From NCBI GenBank assembly GCA_963840545.1, contig CAWIZE010000010.1:372001-436000 (forward strand): 64,000 nt of DNA, written 5' to 3'. The notes beneath the pieces are model-generated. The model saw only the letters and a list, made by a program, of their open reading frames with translations. It did no database searches and was not told the DNA's origin. The stretch is from JAKAWQ01 sp963840545. GTDB taxonomy: Bacteria; Pseudomonadota; Alphaproteobacteria; Acetobacterales; Acetobacteraceae. The position numbers and the translations under genes are program-made. Shown here piece by piece: positions 15,667 through 24,302 of the stretch (its first letter is position 1; each line of letters starts with the position of its first letter).

Positions 15667-17153
15667 GGGGAGGGGCTTCCGGCGCGGATTGCGGGCAGCG
15701 ACGTGAAGGCGGCGGCACGTTCGAGCGCGGCGCCGACGGTGAAGACCACCTCCTCGCCGAAGGGCGGGCCGATCACCTGAAGCCCGAGCGGCAGCCCGTC
15801 CGCATCGAGCCCGCCCGGCACCGAGATCGCCGGCACGCCGGCGAGATCCGCCGGCACGGTGAAGACGTCGTTCAGATACATCATCACCGGATCTTCGGTC
15901 TTCTCGCCCTCGGCGAAGGCAGCCGAGGGCGCGGTCGGGGCCAAGAGCGCGTCCACTTTCTCAAAAGCGTCCGAAAAATCCTTGAAGATCAGCGCCCTCA
16001 CCTTCTGCGCCTTGAGGTAATAGGCGTCGTAATAGCCCGCCGAGAGGACATAGGTCCCCATCAGGATGCGCCGCTTCACCTCCGCTCCGAACCCCTCGCC
16101 CCGCGTCCGCTCATAGAGGTCGATCAGGTCCTCGCCGTCGCGGCGCAGGCCATAGCGGATGCCGTCATAGCGCGCGAGGTTCGAGGAGGCCTCGGCCGGG
16201 GCGATGATATAGTAGGTGGGAAGCCCGTATTCCGTGTGTGGGAGCGAAACCTCCACCAATTCCGCGCCCGCCTCGCGCAGCCACGCCTCGCCGGCCCGCC
16301 ACATCTCCTCGATCTCGGTCGCCATGCCGGAGACGCGGTATTCCCGCGGCACGCCGATCCGAAGCCCTTTCACCGAGCGGCGGCAGGCGGCCGCATAGTC
16401 GGGCACCGGGCGGTCGACGCTGGTCGAATCGCGCGGATCGTGCCCCGCCATGGAGCCGAGCAGGATCGCGCAATCCTCGACGCTGCGCCCGAAGGGCCCC
16501 GGATGGTCGAGCGAGGAGGCGAAGGCAACCACGCCCCAGCGGCTGCAGCGGCCATAGGTGGGCTTGATCCCGGTGATGCCGCAGAAGGAGGCCGGCTGGC
16601 GGATCGAGCCGCCGGTGTCGGTGCCCGTGGCGCCGAGCGCGAGCCTGGCCGCAACCGCGGCGGCCGAGCCGCCGGAAGAGCCGCCGGGAACCAGGCGGGC
16701 CTCGGGATTCTGCCGCCGTTTCCACGGGTTCTCGGTCGAACCATAGGCCGAGCTGGTGGTCGAGGAGCCCATCGCGAACTCGTCGAGGTTGGTCTTGCCG
16801 AGGAAGACCGCGCCGTCGCGCAGCAGGTTCCCCGTCACCGTGCTCTCGTAAGGCGGCACGAAGGGCCCGAGGATGCGGCTCCCGGCGGTCGTGCGCACCC
16901 CGCGGGTGCAGAAAATATCCTTGATCGCCAACGGAATGCCGGCGAGCGTCCCGCCCTCGCCCTTGGCCAGCCGCGCATCCGCTGCCTCGGCGGCGGCCAG
17001 CGCCTGCTCAGGCGTAACGGTGATGAAGGCGTTGAGGCGCGGGTTGAGGGCCTCGATCGCTTCGATATGGGCGAGCGTGAGCTCACGGGCGGAGAAATCC
17101 CGCCGCCCGAGCCCAGTGCGCGCGGCGGCGATGCCGAGATCGGTGAGGCTCAT
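15663..17153 (-). CDS. gatA: Asp/Glu-tRNA amidotransferase subunit A
   Basis: The glutaminase subunit of GatCAB, an amidase-signature enzyme that releases ammonia from glutamine for the amidation by GatB. It is 496 residues long. The catalytic Lys lies in GIPLAIKDIFCTRGVRTTAG, and the Ser-cisSer pair and nucleophile lie in VPGGSSGGSAAAV followed by ALGTDTGGSIRQPA-type sequence. KTNLDEFAMGSSTTSSAYG is a family hallmark. It overlaps gatB by 4 bases and gatC by 4 bases, giving tight coupling across the operon. No unusual features are seen. Confidence 0.97.
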   Translation of the reverse strand: MSLTDLGIAAARTGLGRRDFSARELTLAHIEAIEALNPRLNAFITVTPEQALAAAEAADARLAKGEGGTLAGIPLAIKDIFCTRGVRTTAGSRILGPFVPPYESTVTGNLLRDGAVFLGKTNLDEFAMGSSTTSSAYGSTENPWKRRQNPEARLVPGGSSGGSAAAVAARLALGATGTDTGGSIRQPASFCGITGIKPTYGRCSRWGVVAFASSLDHPGPFGRSVEDCAILLGSMAGHDPRDSTSVDRPVPDYAAACRRSVKGLRIGVPREYRVSGMATEIEEMWRAGEAWLREAGAELVEVSLPHTEYGLPTYYIIAPAEASSNLARYDGIRYGLRRDGEDLIDLYERTRGEGFGAEVKRRILMGTYVLSAGYYDAYYLKAQKVRALIFKDFSDAFEKVDALLAPTAPSAAFAEGEKTEDPVMMYLNDVFTVPADLAGVPAISVPGGLDADGLPLGLQVIGPPFGEEVVFTVGAALERAAAFTSLPAIRAGSPSP

Positions 17154-17437
17154 TCCACGACCTTGGGGACAGCGAAAAAATCCCCGACGCGCTCGGGCGC
17201 GTTGCCGAGCACGATCTCCGCATCCCCGCCCTCGCTCACCACGTCCTCGCGCATCGTCAGCGCCATCGCGACGGCGCCGGTCATCGGTGCGACTTGGGAA
17301 ACATCGACTTTGCCCAATTGCTCGACCCAGGCGAGGATGCTGCCGAGCTCATGCTCGAACCGCGCCACCTCCGCCTCTTCCAGGCGCAGCCGGGCGAGGC
17401 GCGCGATGCGCCGGACGGTCGCGGGATCAAGCGTCAT
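17150..17437 (-). CDS. gatC: Asp/Glu-tRNA amidotransferase subunit C
   Basis: The small subunit (95 residues) that wraps around and stabilises GatA. The sequence has the family start MTLDPATVRRIARLARLRL with the helical E-x-E-V-x-R-F-E-x-E-L-x-x-I-L pattern. It then has DVSQVAPM and the LREDV-type segment (here MREDVVSEG), ending VGDFFAVPKVVE. It is the first gene of the gatCAB operon. Its start lies 68 bp from that of the divergent ruvX gene, so both promoters must lie in that short gap. Confidence 0.95.
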   Translation of the reverse strand: MTLDPATVRRIARLARLRLEEAEVARFEHELGSILAWVEQLGKVDVSQVAPMTGAVAMALTMREDVVSEGGDAEIVLGNAPERVGDFFAVPKVVE

Positions 17438-17505
17438 CGGGGGAAAATATTCATTTGCAAAAGGAGCCTTGCCGGGCGCGGAGGGCGGGGACCATAACCA
17501 CCGCG

Positions 17506-17973
17506 ATGCAGCTCTTCAACCTGGCGGAGCTGTGCGCCCGGCTTGCCCCGGCCGCCCGCCTCCTCGGGATCGATCCGGGGGCCAGGCGGATCGGTCTCGC
17601 GCTCTCGGACGTCTCGCTCCTGCTCGCCAGCCCCTATGGCAGCCTCGAGCGGCGCAAGCTCGCCGAGAATGCCGCCGAGATCACCGCGCTGGCCACGAAA
17701 GAAGGGGTGGGCGGGCTGGTGGTCGGCTGGCCGCTCGCGATGAACGGCACGGAAGGACGGGCCGCCCAGTCGGCGCGCGACTGGGCAGCCGCGCTCGCCG
17801 GCGCAACCGGGCTGCCGGCGACGCTCTGGGACGAGCGGCTGACCACCGCCGCGGCGCTCAGGATGCTGATCGAGCAGGCGGACCTCTCGCGCAAGCGCCG
17901 CGCCGCGGTGACCGACCGCGTCGCCGCCGCGCTCATGCTCCAGACCGCGCTCGACGCCCATCGGGCTGCTTAA
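17506..17973 (+). CDS. ruvX: RuvX/YqgF Holliday-junction resolvase-like protein
   Basis: A 155-residue RNase H-fold protein of the YqgF family, implicated in Holliday-junction resolution and in pre-16S rRNA 5'-end processing. Expected motifs are LLGIDPGARRIGLALSD (first catalytic Asp), GGLVVGWPLAMNG, and LWDERLTT with the second acidic pair, ending DRVAAALMLQTALD (last Asp). The ATG at 17506 gives the standard length; longer in-frame extensions upstream would run through the gatC/gatA region on the other strand and are not credible. It diverges from gatC, a common neighbour in alphaproteobacteria. Confidence 0.93.
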   Translation: MQLFNLAELCARLAPAARLLGIDPGARRIGLALSDVSLLLASPYGSLERRKLAENAAEITALATKEGVGGLVVGWPLAMNGTEGRAAQSARDWAAALAGATGLPATLWDERLTTAAALRMLIEQADLSRKRRAAVTDRVAAALMLQTALDAHRAA

Positions 17974-18027
17974 GCCGGCATAGGACGACCTTACATCGGC
18001 GCACGGCTTTCAAAAAGCTGAGCTTCC

Positions 18028-20067
18028 CTAATGCCCGGCCGCCGCAGCCTCGCGCTGCACCCGCTCGACCAGTCTTGCATGGGCCTCGGCGAGATGGTCG
18101 AAGCTGCGGGTGAAGCTGCCCAGTCCCATGGTCTGGGAGCGGAGTTCGATGATCAAATCCTGAAGTTCCGCCGCGGGTACCTGCGCCTCGGTCTCGTCCC
18201 AGCCCGGCCAGCCCTCGCGCTCGTGATAGCCGAGGATCCGCCCGCGCCGCCCGGAAAGCACCCGCTGGACATTGGCGGTGTAGAGGTTGGGCGCGCTCAC
18301 CGTCACCTTGTCGATCGGCTCGAGCAGGACCGGGTCGGCCTTTGCCAACCCCTCGCTCATGCCGATGCGGGTCGCCGTCTTGAAGGCCATGTCGGAGCTG
18401 TCCACCGAGTGGAAGCCGCCATCGACCAGCGCGACACCGACATCGACGACCGGAAAGCCGAACGGGCCCTTCTTCGTCGCCTCCTCGGCCGCCTCGGCGA
18501 CGGCGGGGATGTATTGGCGGGGCACCGAGCCGCCGACGATCCGGTCGATGAACTGGAACCCCTCGCCCGCAGGGCGCGGGGAGATGTCGAGCTTGACGTC
18601 GGCGAACTGCCCGTGCCCGCCGGTCTGGCGCTTGAGCCTTGCGTGCTGGTGGACCTGGCGGCGGATGGTCTCGCGGAAATGAACCTGCGGCTTGGCGGTC
18701 GCGATGCGGAGGCCGGAGAAGCGGGAGAGCCGCTCGAGCGCGGCGTTGAGATGGATTTCTCCCTGTCCGGCGAGCACCGTCTCGCCGGTTTCCGGCTCGT
18801 GGGTGAGGCGGAGGGAGGGGTCCTCCTCGAGCAGGCGGGCGAGCGCGCCGGAGAGCTTCACCTCGTCCTTGCGCTCGGCGGCGGCGATGGCGAGCGCATA
18901 GACCGGCGGCGGCGGCGCGGGGAACGGCAGCGTCTCGCCTCCGATCGTCGCACCGGTCGCCACCTGGTCGAGCCGGCCCAGCGCCACGAGCTCGCCGGCC
19001 ACGGCCTCGGGGACCTTCTGCCCCTCGGGTCCGGGGAAGCGGAGGATGCCGCCGATCCGGCCCTGCTCGAAGCTGGCGCCATCGCGGACGGCGCCGCGCC
19101 AGATCCGGGCGTAGGAGAGCTTGCCCGCATGCCCGGCGTAGCTGGTCTTGAAGATTTGCAGGATCGGCGGGCCGTCGGGCTCGATCGCGAGCCGCGCCGC
19201 CGCGGTCTCGGCCGGATCGGGCGTGTCGTGGCGGAGCGCCTTCCAGAGCCGCGCCACGCCGTGGTTGCGCTCGGCGCCGCCGAGCAGGACGCCGGCGATC
19301 GCCCCGGCGGCGATGTCCTTCTGCAGCCGCCCATAGACCTCCGCGGCACTCGGCTCGATCCCTTCCAGCATCTTCTCGAGAAGCGCGTCGTCATGATCGG
19401 CGAGCGTCTCGAGCAGGGCCTCGTGCGCCTGCTTCTCGGAGGCGGTGTCCGCGGACGGAATGCGGATGAGCTCGGAAACCTCGCCCGGGCGGTAGCGATA
19501 GGCGCGCTCGGAGGCGAGATCGACATAACCTGTGATCGTTGGGGCGCTCACGGTTTCGGGATCGCGGATGGGCACCTGGCGCAGCACGAGCGGGCGGGTG
19601 GCCTCGGCCTGGAGGGCGGCGAGGCACTCGGGGAGCGGGACGGCGAGGGTATCGATCTTGTTGAGGAAGACGAGGAAAGGGATGCCCTCCTCCTCGAGCA
19701 GGCGGAAGATCGGGCGCAAGGCGGGGGCGCGGGCGGGCGCGGGGTCGGCGACGACCACCGCGATATCGGCCACCGTGAGCGCGGCGCGCGTCTCGAAGGC
19801 GAACTCGACCGAGCCCGGGCAATCGAGGAGCGACCAGGAATCGCCGAGAAAGCCCGCATGGGCGAGCCTGGCCTCGGTGGTGGTCTGGCGCACGCGGGCC
19901 TCGCCCGGGCGGCGGAGGGGCGCGCCGGCCGCCGCCATCAGGGCCTCGAAGAGGGTGCTCTTGCCGGCGCCCAAGGGCCCGATCAGGGCCGCGACGCGCG
20001 GCGCATGGTGGGTGCCGTTCGATTGGGTGCCGTCCGATTGGGTGCCGTCCGATTGGCCGTCTGCCAT
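18028..20067 (-). CDS. Elongation factor G-like translational GTPase
   Basis: A 679-residue EF-G homologue of the EF-G2-like class. The G domain has the P-loop LIGPLGAGKSTLFEAL (near residue 30) and NKID as G4. The G3 motif reads DCPGS where canonical EF-G has DTPGH, so the histidine that activates the hydrolytic water is absent. Domains II-V follow, including GGHGQFADVKL and YIPAVAEAAEEATKKGPFG. Such paralogues are common beside a normal fusA and their role is unclear. The N-terminus carries SDGT repeats from a 15-bp array. The start ATG at 20065-20067 has a GGAGG-type site upstream. Confidence 0.88.
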   Translation of the reverse strand: MADGQSDGTQSDGTQSNGTHHAPRVAALIGPLGAGKSTLFEALMAAAGAPLRRPGEARVRQTTTEARLAHAGFLGDSWSLLDCPGSVEFAFETRAALTVADIAVVVADPAPARAPALRPIFRLLEEEGIPFLVFLNKIDTLAVPLPECLAALQAEATRPLVLRQVPIRDPETVSAPTITGYVDLASERAYRYRPGEVSELIRIPSADTASEKQAHEALLETLADHDDALLEKMLEGIEPSAAEVYGRLQKDIAAGAIAGVLLGGAERNHGVARLWKALRHDTPDPAETAAARLAIEPDGPPILQIFKTSYAGHAGKLSYARIWRGAVRDGASFEQGRIGGILRFPGPEGQKVPEAVAGELVALGRLDQVATGATIGGETLPFPAPPPPVYALAIAAAERKDEVKLSGALARLLEEDPSLRLTHEPETGETVLAGQGEIHLNAALERLSRFSGLRIATAKPQVHFRETIRRQVHQHARLKRQTGGHGQFADVKLDISPRPAGEGFQFIDRIVGGSVPRQYIPAVAEAAEEATKKGPFGFPVVDVGVALVDGGFHSVDSSDMAFKTATRIGMSEGLAKADPVLLEPIDKVTVSAPNLYTANVQRVLSGRRGRILGYHEREGWPGWDETEAQVPAAELQDLIIELRSQTMGLGSFTRSFDHLAEAHARLVERVQREAAAAGH
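20011..20055 (-). repeat. 15-bp coding tandem repeat, three copies
   Basis: Units ggtgccgt(t/c)cgattg occur at 20011-20025, 20026-20040 and 20041-20055. They encode the Ser-Asp/Asn-Gly-Thr repeat at residues 6-19 of the EF-G-like protein, ahead of its GTPase domain. Confidence 0.9.
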
Positions 20068-20124
20068 TGTCCTTCCTCCCGTCTCTTGGCGCCGAGGCTA
20101 GAGCTTTTCGGGGGCCAAAGGGAA

Positions 20125-20139
20125 CGGGTCTGGGACCCG
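20125..20139 (-). terminator. Possible terminator hairpin after galE
   Basis: cgggtc / gacccg (6-bp arms, 3-base loop) lies immediately downstream of the galE stop (20141-20143). In the minus-strand direction it is followed by a pyrimidine-rich stretch (ttccctttgg), not a clean T run. Confidence 0.4.
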
Positions 20140-20140
20140 C

Positions 20141-21121
20141 TCAGGCGTTCTCGAGGTGCCGCTCCCAGGCGAGCGCATGGCCGACGATGGCGAGGAGGTC
20201 GTCGTGGCGCGGCTGCCAGCCGAGGACCGCGCGGATGCGCCCGGCGGCGGCGACGAGCCGGGCCGGGTCGCCCGGCCGGCGCGGGCCGATCCGGACCGGA
20301 AAATCCCGCCCCGAGGCCGCCTTCACCGCGGCGATGACTTCGAGCACCGAGGTGCCGTGGCCATAGCCGATATTGAGCGCTTCGTTCCCGCCGCCGCTGC
20401 GGAGATGGTCGAGGGCGGCGAGATGGGCGGAGGCGACGTCACTCACATGGACATAGTCGCGCAGGCACGAGCCGTCCGGCGTTGCGTAGTCGGTGCCGTG
20501 GACGGTGAGCTCCGGGCGCTTGCCGAGCGCCGCTTCGGCGGCGAGCTTGATGAGGTGCCCGGCATGGTTGCTCGCCTCGCCCGAGCGCAGGGCGGGATCG
20601 GCGCCGGCGACGTTGAAATAGCGCAGTGCCGCATAGCGGAGCCCGTGCGCGGCGGCGGCGTCGGCGAGCATCGTCTCGACCATCAGCTTCGAGGTGCCAT
20701 AGGGCGAGACCGGCTGCTTGGGCGCCTCCTCGGGGATCGGGACGTGTTCGGGCTCGCCATAGATCGCGGCGGTCGAGGAGAAGAGGACGTGCGCGACGCC
20801 GGCGGCGACGGCCGCTTCGATGAGGGAGAGGGATTTGGCGGTGTTCTCGCGATAGTAGAAAAGCGGGCGGCGGACCAATTCGGCGGGCGCGATGTGGGCG
20901 GCGAAATGGGCGATCGCGTCGATGCGGTGCCGGGCAAAAACCTCGGCGAGGAGCGCCTCGTCCCCGACATCGCCGACGACCAGGCGGGCAGTTCCGGGCA
21001 CCAGCTCGGCACTGCCGTCCGAGAGATCGTCGAGCACGACGACCTCCTCGCCGCGATCGGCGAGTGCGAGGACGAAATGGCTGCCGATATAGCCGGCGCC
21101 GCCGGTCACCAGCACAGGCAT
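20141..21121 (-). CDS. galE: UDP-glucose 4-epimerase
   Basis: A 326-residue extended SDR that interconverts UDP-glucose and UDP-galactose, supplying galactose for the neighbouring polysaccharide genes. It has the NAD-binding VTGGAGYIGSHF at the N-terminus, FSSTAAIYGEP, and the catalytic Tyr/Lys in YGTSKLM. The galE-type substrate region NVAGADPALRSGEAS is followed by DGSCLRDYVHVSDVASAH. The length is normal. Its first 16 bases overlap the end of a truncated Uma2-like gene on the same strand. A weak hairpin follows its stop. Confidence 0.93.
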   Translation of the reverse strand: MPVLVTGGAGYIGSHFVLALADRGEEVVVLDDLSDGSAELVPGTARLVVGDVGDEALLAEVFARHRIDAIAHFAAHIAPAELVRRPLFYYRENTAKSLSLIEAAVAAGVAHVLFSSTAAIYGEPEHVPIPEEAPKQPVSPYGTSKLMVETMLADAAAAHGLRYAALRYFNVAGADPALRSGEASNHAGHLIKLAAEAALGKRPELTVHGTDYATPDGSCLRDYVHVSDVASAHLAALDHLRSGGGNEALNIGYGHGTSVLEVIAAVKAASGRDFPVRIGPRRPGDPARLVAAAGRIRAVLGWQPRHDDLLAIVGHALAWERHLENA

Positions 21122-21447
21122 GCGGGACGGTCAGCCGGCGAGCGGGATGCGCGCGTAGAGCGCGGTGAGCAGGTGACGGCGAGGGCGGGGATCCGGACGT
21201 TGTGGGCGGAGAGGAGGTGCGGAATTATGCCGGGATTGGCGAGGGCCTCCAAGCTGCTGCCGCGCTCGCGCAGGTGGTTGCCGATCAGCCGGCCGAGCTG
21301 GTTCTGGAGGAAGCCGTGGACGGCGCCGGCCGGCGCCATGGCGCGCGGCTCGCCATCGACGAGCTCGTATCGGAGCCCGTCCGCCGACTCCCAGTTGAGG
21401 AACTCCTCGACCGACATCCGGACGGGGATCTGCGCCAGCGCCACCAT
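21106..21447 (-). pseudogene. Truncated Uma2-family (DUF820) nuclease-like gene
   Basis: The first 85 residues match the Uma2 family, PD-(D/E)XK endonuclease-like proteins: RMSVEEFLNWESADGLRYEL then VDGEPRAMAPAGAVHGFLQN and NVRIPALAVTCSP. Family members run to about 190 residues and carry their active-site acid and lysine after this point. Here the frame continues into Arg/Ser-rich sequence and stops inside the galE start after 113 residues. The catalytic half is therefore missing. It is probably a relic left when galE or flanking DNA was joined here. Confidence 0.65.
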
Positions 21448-21516
21448 GCGGTTGGTGTAGCACGGATTTCGTATCGCGAGGATTGGGGGCCGGGGCTCCT
21501 CGCCGTGGGGCCATCC

Positions 21517-23250
21517 ATGCTAGAGGCCGGGACGGTGTCCGCGTACGGCGATTTTCCCGGCTATCTCGAATGGGTGCGGAGCTACGACACGCGCGACGAG
21601 GCGGCGCGCGAGGCGATCCGGGCGCGCGCGGCGGGGCTGGTGGCGCGGCCGCTCTTTTCGCTCGTGCTGCTCGATGCCGGCGGGCCCTCGCCGGATATCG
21701 AGGCGAGCCTCGCCGCACTCCGCGGGCAGCTCTATCCCGAATGGGAGCTATGGGTCGCGCCGGGGGCGGTGGGGCAGGACGAGGCGCGGGTGCGGAGGCT
21801 TCCCGGGGCGGGCGGCTCGGCGGGCGCGGTTTTCGCGGCCGGGCTCGCGCAGGCGCGCGGGGCGTTCGTGCTGCCGCTGCCGCCGGGCGCGGTGCTCGCC
21901 GAGCATGCGCTCTATGCGCTGGCGGCGGCGATCAACGAAGACCCGGATGTCGATCTTCTTTACAGCGACGAGGATCGGCTGGATGCGGGCGGCAGCCGCT
22001 GCCTGCCCTGGTTCAAGACCGCGTGGGACCCCGAGCTGGCGCTGGGGCGCGACGCGGTGGGGCTGCTCGCGGCCTATCGGCGGAGCTTTCTCCGGGCGAT
22101 CGGCGGCGCGAGGGGCTCGGCCATGCCCGCGGAGGCGCTGCTCTACGAGATTTCCTTGTGCGCCGGGTTCGCCGCGATGCCGGGGCGGATCCGGCATCTC
22201 GCGGCGATCCTCTGCCATCGGCGCGGGGCCTCCGTGGCGGGGTGGGACGCGGAGGCGGCGCGCGCCGCCGTTCGCCGCCATCTCGACGAACGCGGCGAGA
22301 CGGGGCGCGTCGTGCCGGCGCCGCTCGCCCCGCTTTGGAGCCGGGTCGTCCGGCCGCTTCCCTCGCCTGCCCCGCTGGTCTCGATCCTGATGCCGACGCG
22401 CGATCGCGCGGACCTGCTGGCGCGCGCGGCCGAGGCGGTGCTGGCGCGGACGGACTATCCGGCAATCGAGCTGGTGCTGATCGACAATGCCAGCCGCGAG
22501 CCGGAGGCGCGGGCGCTGCTCAGCGCGCTTGCGGCGGACCAGCGGGTGCGGGTGCTCGACTGGCCGGGGACGTTCAACTTCGCGGCGATCTGCAACCACG
22601 CGGCGCGCGCGGCGCGCGGCGATATCCTCGTGCTGCTCAACAACGATATCGATGCGATCGGGCGCGGCTGGCTGGCGGAGCTGGTCAGCCAGGCGGTGCG
22701 GCCGGAGGTGGGCGCGGTGGGCGCGAAGCTCCTTTATCCGGACGGGCGCGTGCAGCATGCGGGCATCGTGCTTGGCCCCGGGCCGGCGGTGAGCCACCAG
22801 TTCCGCTTCGCCAGCCGCCACGACCCCGGGGCGCAGGGCGAGTGTGCGCTCGCGCGCACGGTTTCGGCGGTGACCGGGGCGTGCCTGGCCGTGCGGCGGG
22901 CGGTCTATTTCGAGGTCGGCGGGATGAACGAGAGCGATTTCGCGATAACGTACAGCGACATCGATTTCTGCCTGCGCATCGGCGATTACGGGTACCGGAT
23001 CGTGTGGACGCCGTTCGCGGAGCTCACTCACTTCGAGAGCCGCACGCGCGGCTACGACGACACGCCGGAGAAGATCGCCTTCTCTCGGGGGGAGGAAAGG
23101 TCCTTCGGGGCGATCTGGGGAACGCTGTCGGACGCCGACCCCTACCACAACCCGAACCTCCTCCAGGGTGGGGAGACGTTGGCGCTGGCGGCGCCGCCGC
23201 GACAACCGCGGGTTGCGGGGCTTCGGGAGATCGCGGCCGACCGTGGATAG
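21517..23250 (+). CDS. GT2-family glycosyltransferase (577 aa)
   Basis: A cytoplasmic GT-A glycosyltransferase for surface polysaccharide. Residues 1-285 resemble a degenerate N-terminal GT2-like module (FSLVLLDAGGPSPDIEASLA, LLYSDEDRLD). Residues about 288-560 form the catalytic GT2 domain: VSILMPTRDRADLLARA, VLIDNASREPEARALL, the LVLLNNDIDAIGRGW metal-binding D-x-D, and TYSDIDFCLRIGDYGYR. The ATG at 21517 is chosen because upstream in-frame sequence overlaps the opposite-strand Uma2 relic and looks noncoding. It is the first plus-strand gene of the large polysaccharide region, and the parS site lies 73 bp after its stop. Confidence 0.85.
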   Translation: MLEAGTVSAYGDFPGYLEWVRSYDTRDEAAREAIRARAAGLVARPLFSLVLLDAGGPSPDIEASLAALRGQLYPEWELWVAPGAVGQDEARVRRLPGAGGSAGAVFAAGLAQARGAFVLPLPPGAVLAEHALYALAAAINEDPDVDLLYSDEDRLDAGGSRCLPWFKTAWDPELALGRDAVGLLAAYRRSFLRAIGGARGSAMPAEALLYEISLCAGFAAMPGRIRHLAAILCHRRGASVAGWDAEAARAAVRRHLDERGETGRVVPAPLAPLWSRVVRPLPSPAPLVSILMPTRDRADLLARAAEAVLARTDYPAIELVLIDNASREPEARALLSALAADQRVRVLDWPGTFNFAAICNHAARAARGDILVLLNNDIDAIGRGWLAELVSQAVRPEVGAVGAKLLYPDGRVQHAGIVLGPGPAVSHQFRFASRHDPGAQGECALARTVSAVTGACLAVRRAVYFEVGGMNESDFAITYSDIDFCLRIGDYGYRIVWTPFAELTHFESRTRGYDDTPEKIAFSRGEERSFGAIWGTLSDADPYHNPNLLQGGETLALAAPPRQPRVAGLREIAADRG

Positions 23251-23635
23251 GCGTCGGCGTCAGGCGGGCCGGGATTCTGCTCAAAAGTAGGGCAGGAAAT
23301 TTTTAGCATTTTGTTTTCATTCATGTTTCACGTGAAACATCAAGACAGTTGCAGATTATGTCTGTCCCCTTTTGCGCCTTTCTGAGATAGTGCGCTGATT
23401 TTTGGAGAGGTGAGCCCGAGAGGCGCGAGGGGTTTCGGGGCTTGCGGCGGGCGGCCTGGGGCGCGGGCCGGCAGAGTTCGTGCGAGGTTTCACGGCGGGG
23501 CGAGGCGTGTTTAACAGATATTGTTGCAATGTTGACAGTTTCCAGGAAATAACGGAAATGAAGAACATCACAATAGATTCCCGCGGGATTGGGAATTCCG
23601 TTGCGAAACTCTGCGGAGTTATTTAGCTAATTTGG
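23251..23635. other. 385-bp intergenic region holding parS
   Basis: No gene is visible here. The region is clearly more A/T-rich than its surroundings (for example ggaaatttttagcattttg) and contains the parS palindrome near its left end. A TTGACA hexamer at 23532-23537 could be a -35 box for the downstream gene, but no good -10 box follows at the right distance. Confidence 0.6.
23323..23340. promoter_or_regulatory. parS: parS centromere site (ParB-binding)
   Basis: ATGTTTCACGTGAAACAT is a perfect 18-bp palindrome containing the 16-bp consensus parS TGTTTCACGTGAAACA (23324-23339) bound by chromosomal ParB/Spo0J. ParB loads here and spreads to drive ParA-dependent segregation. Chromosomal parS sites usually lie near the replication origin. 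A perfect match by chance within 64 kb of GC-rich sequence is very unlikely. I see no parA, parB or gidA/gidB in the window. Confidence 0.9.
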
Positions 23636-24115
23636 ATGGATTTCGGCCTGTTGGCCTGGGATCGCGGCCTCGCGGATGGGCCGGGCGGCCGGGATCGCGG
23701 CGGCGAGGGCCCGGCGATGGCGATGGGTGCGATGAGCCAGTCTGAAGCGCCCAGCGCCCTGGCGAGGGAAGGGCGTGCCGAGGACGGCATGGCGCAGGCT
23801 CTCGAGGCCGAGGCGGCGCGGGACGAGGAGATCGCGCGCCGCAAGGTGGCGGAGCGCGAGCGGGATGCGGCGGCTTTGCGCGCGGCCGAGGCGGCGCGGC
23901 GGGCGGGTCTCGCGCGGCGCGAGGCGAGCGAGCGGCGCGCGCAGGCGGAGGAGGCTGAGGCGGGGGCTTGCCGCATCCGGGCCGAGCTTGCCGATATGAC
24001 GCGTGAGCGCGATGCTCTGGTTCGATCGACCTCCTGGAGGATCACCGCGCCGCTCCGCGCCGCGGCGCGCTGGCTGCCGGCGGGGCTGAGGGGCGCGATG
24101 CGGGGCGGGCGGTAG
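23636..24115 (+). CDS. Small coiled-coil protein with STSWRITAPLR tail
   Basis: A protein of up to 159 residues without a catalytic domain. Residues about 45-125 are Ala/Glu/Arg-rich with heptad-like spacing, predicting a long coiled coil. It ends with RSTSWRITAPLRAAARWL, the motif that links coiled coils to glycosyltransferase domains in surface-polysaccharide enzymes; the next gene has RSTSWRMTAPLR in the same context. It may be a detached linker left from a larger glycosyltransferase, or a partner that associates through the coiled coil. The start is uncertain: ATG at 23636, 23717 or 23732 are all possible. Confidence 0.6.
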   Translation: MDFGLLAWDRGLADGPGGRDRGGEGPAMAMGAMSQSEAPSALAREGRAEDGMAQALEAEAARDEEIARRKVAERERDAAALRAAEAARRAGLARREASERRAQAEEAEAGACRIRAELADMTRERDALVRSTSWRITAPLRAAARWLPAGLRGAMRGGR

Positions 24116-24302
24116 CGATCTCGCGGCGCGGGTCCGGCTTGAGATGGAATGCGAGAGCGGATAGTCATGGCTGGCTTGCTTGCGAGCCGGCGGCGGGGGC
24201 GCGGCGTTCCGTTCGCGTTGGCTTGCGCGCTTCCGTCGCTCTCGGAAGCGGACATGTCTCGTGTCGCCGGCGATTTCAGAGAACCGTGGAGACGAGTGAA
24301 GG

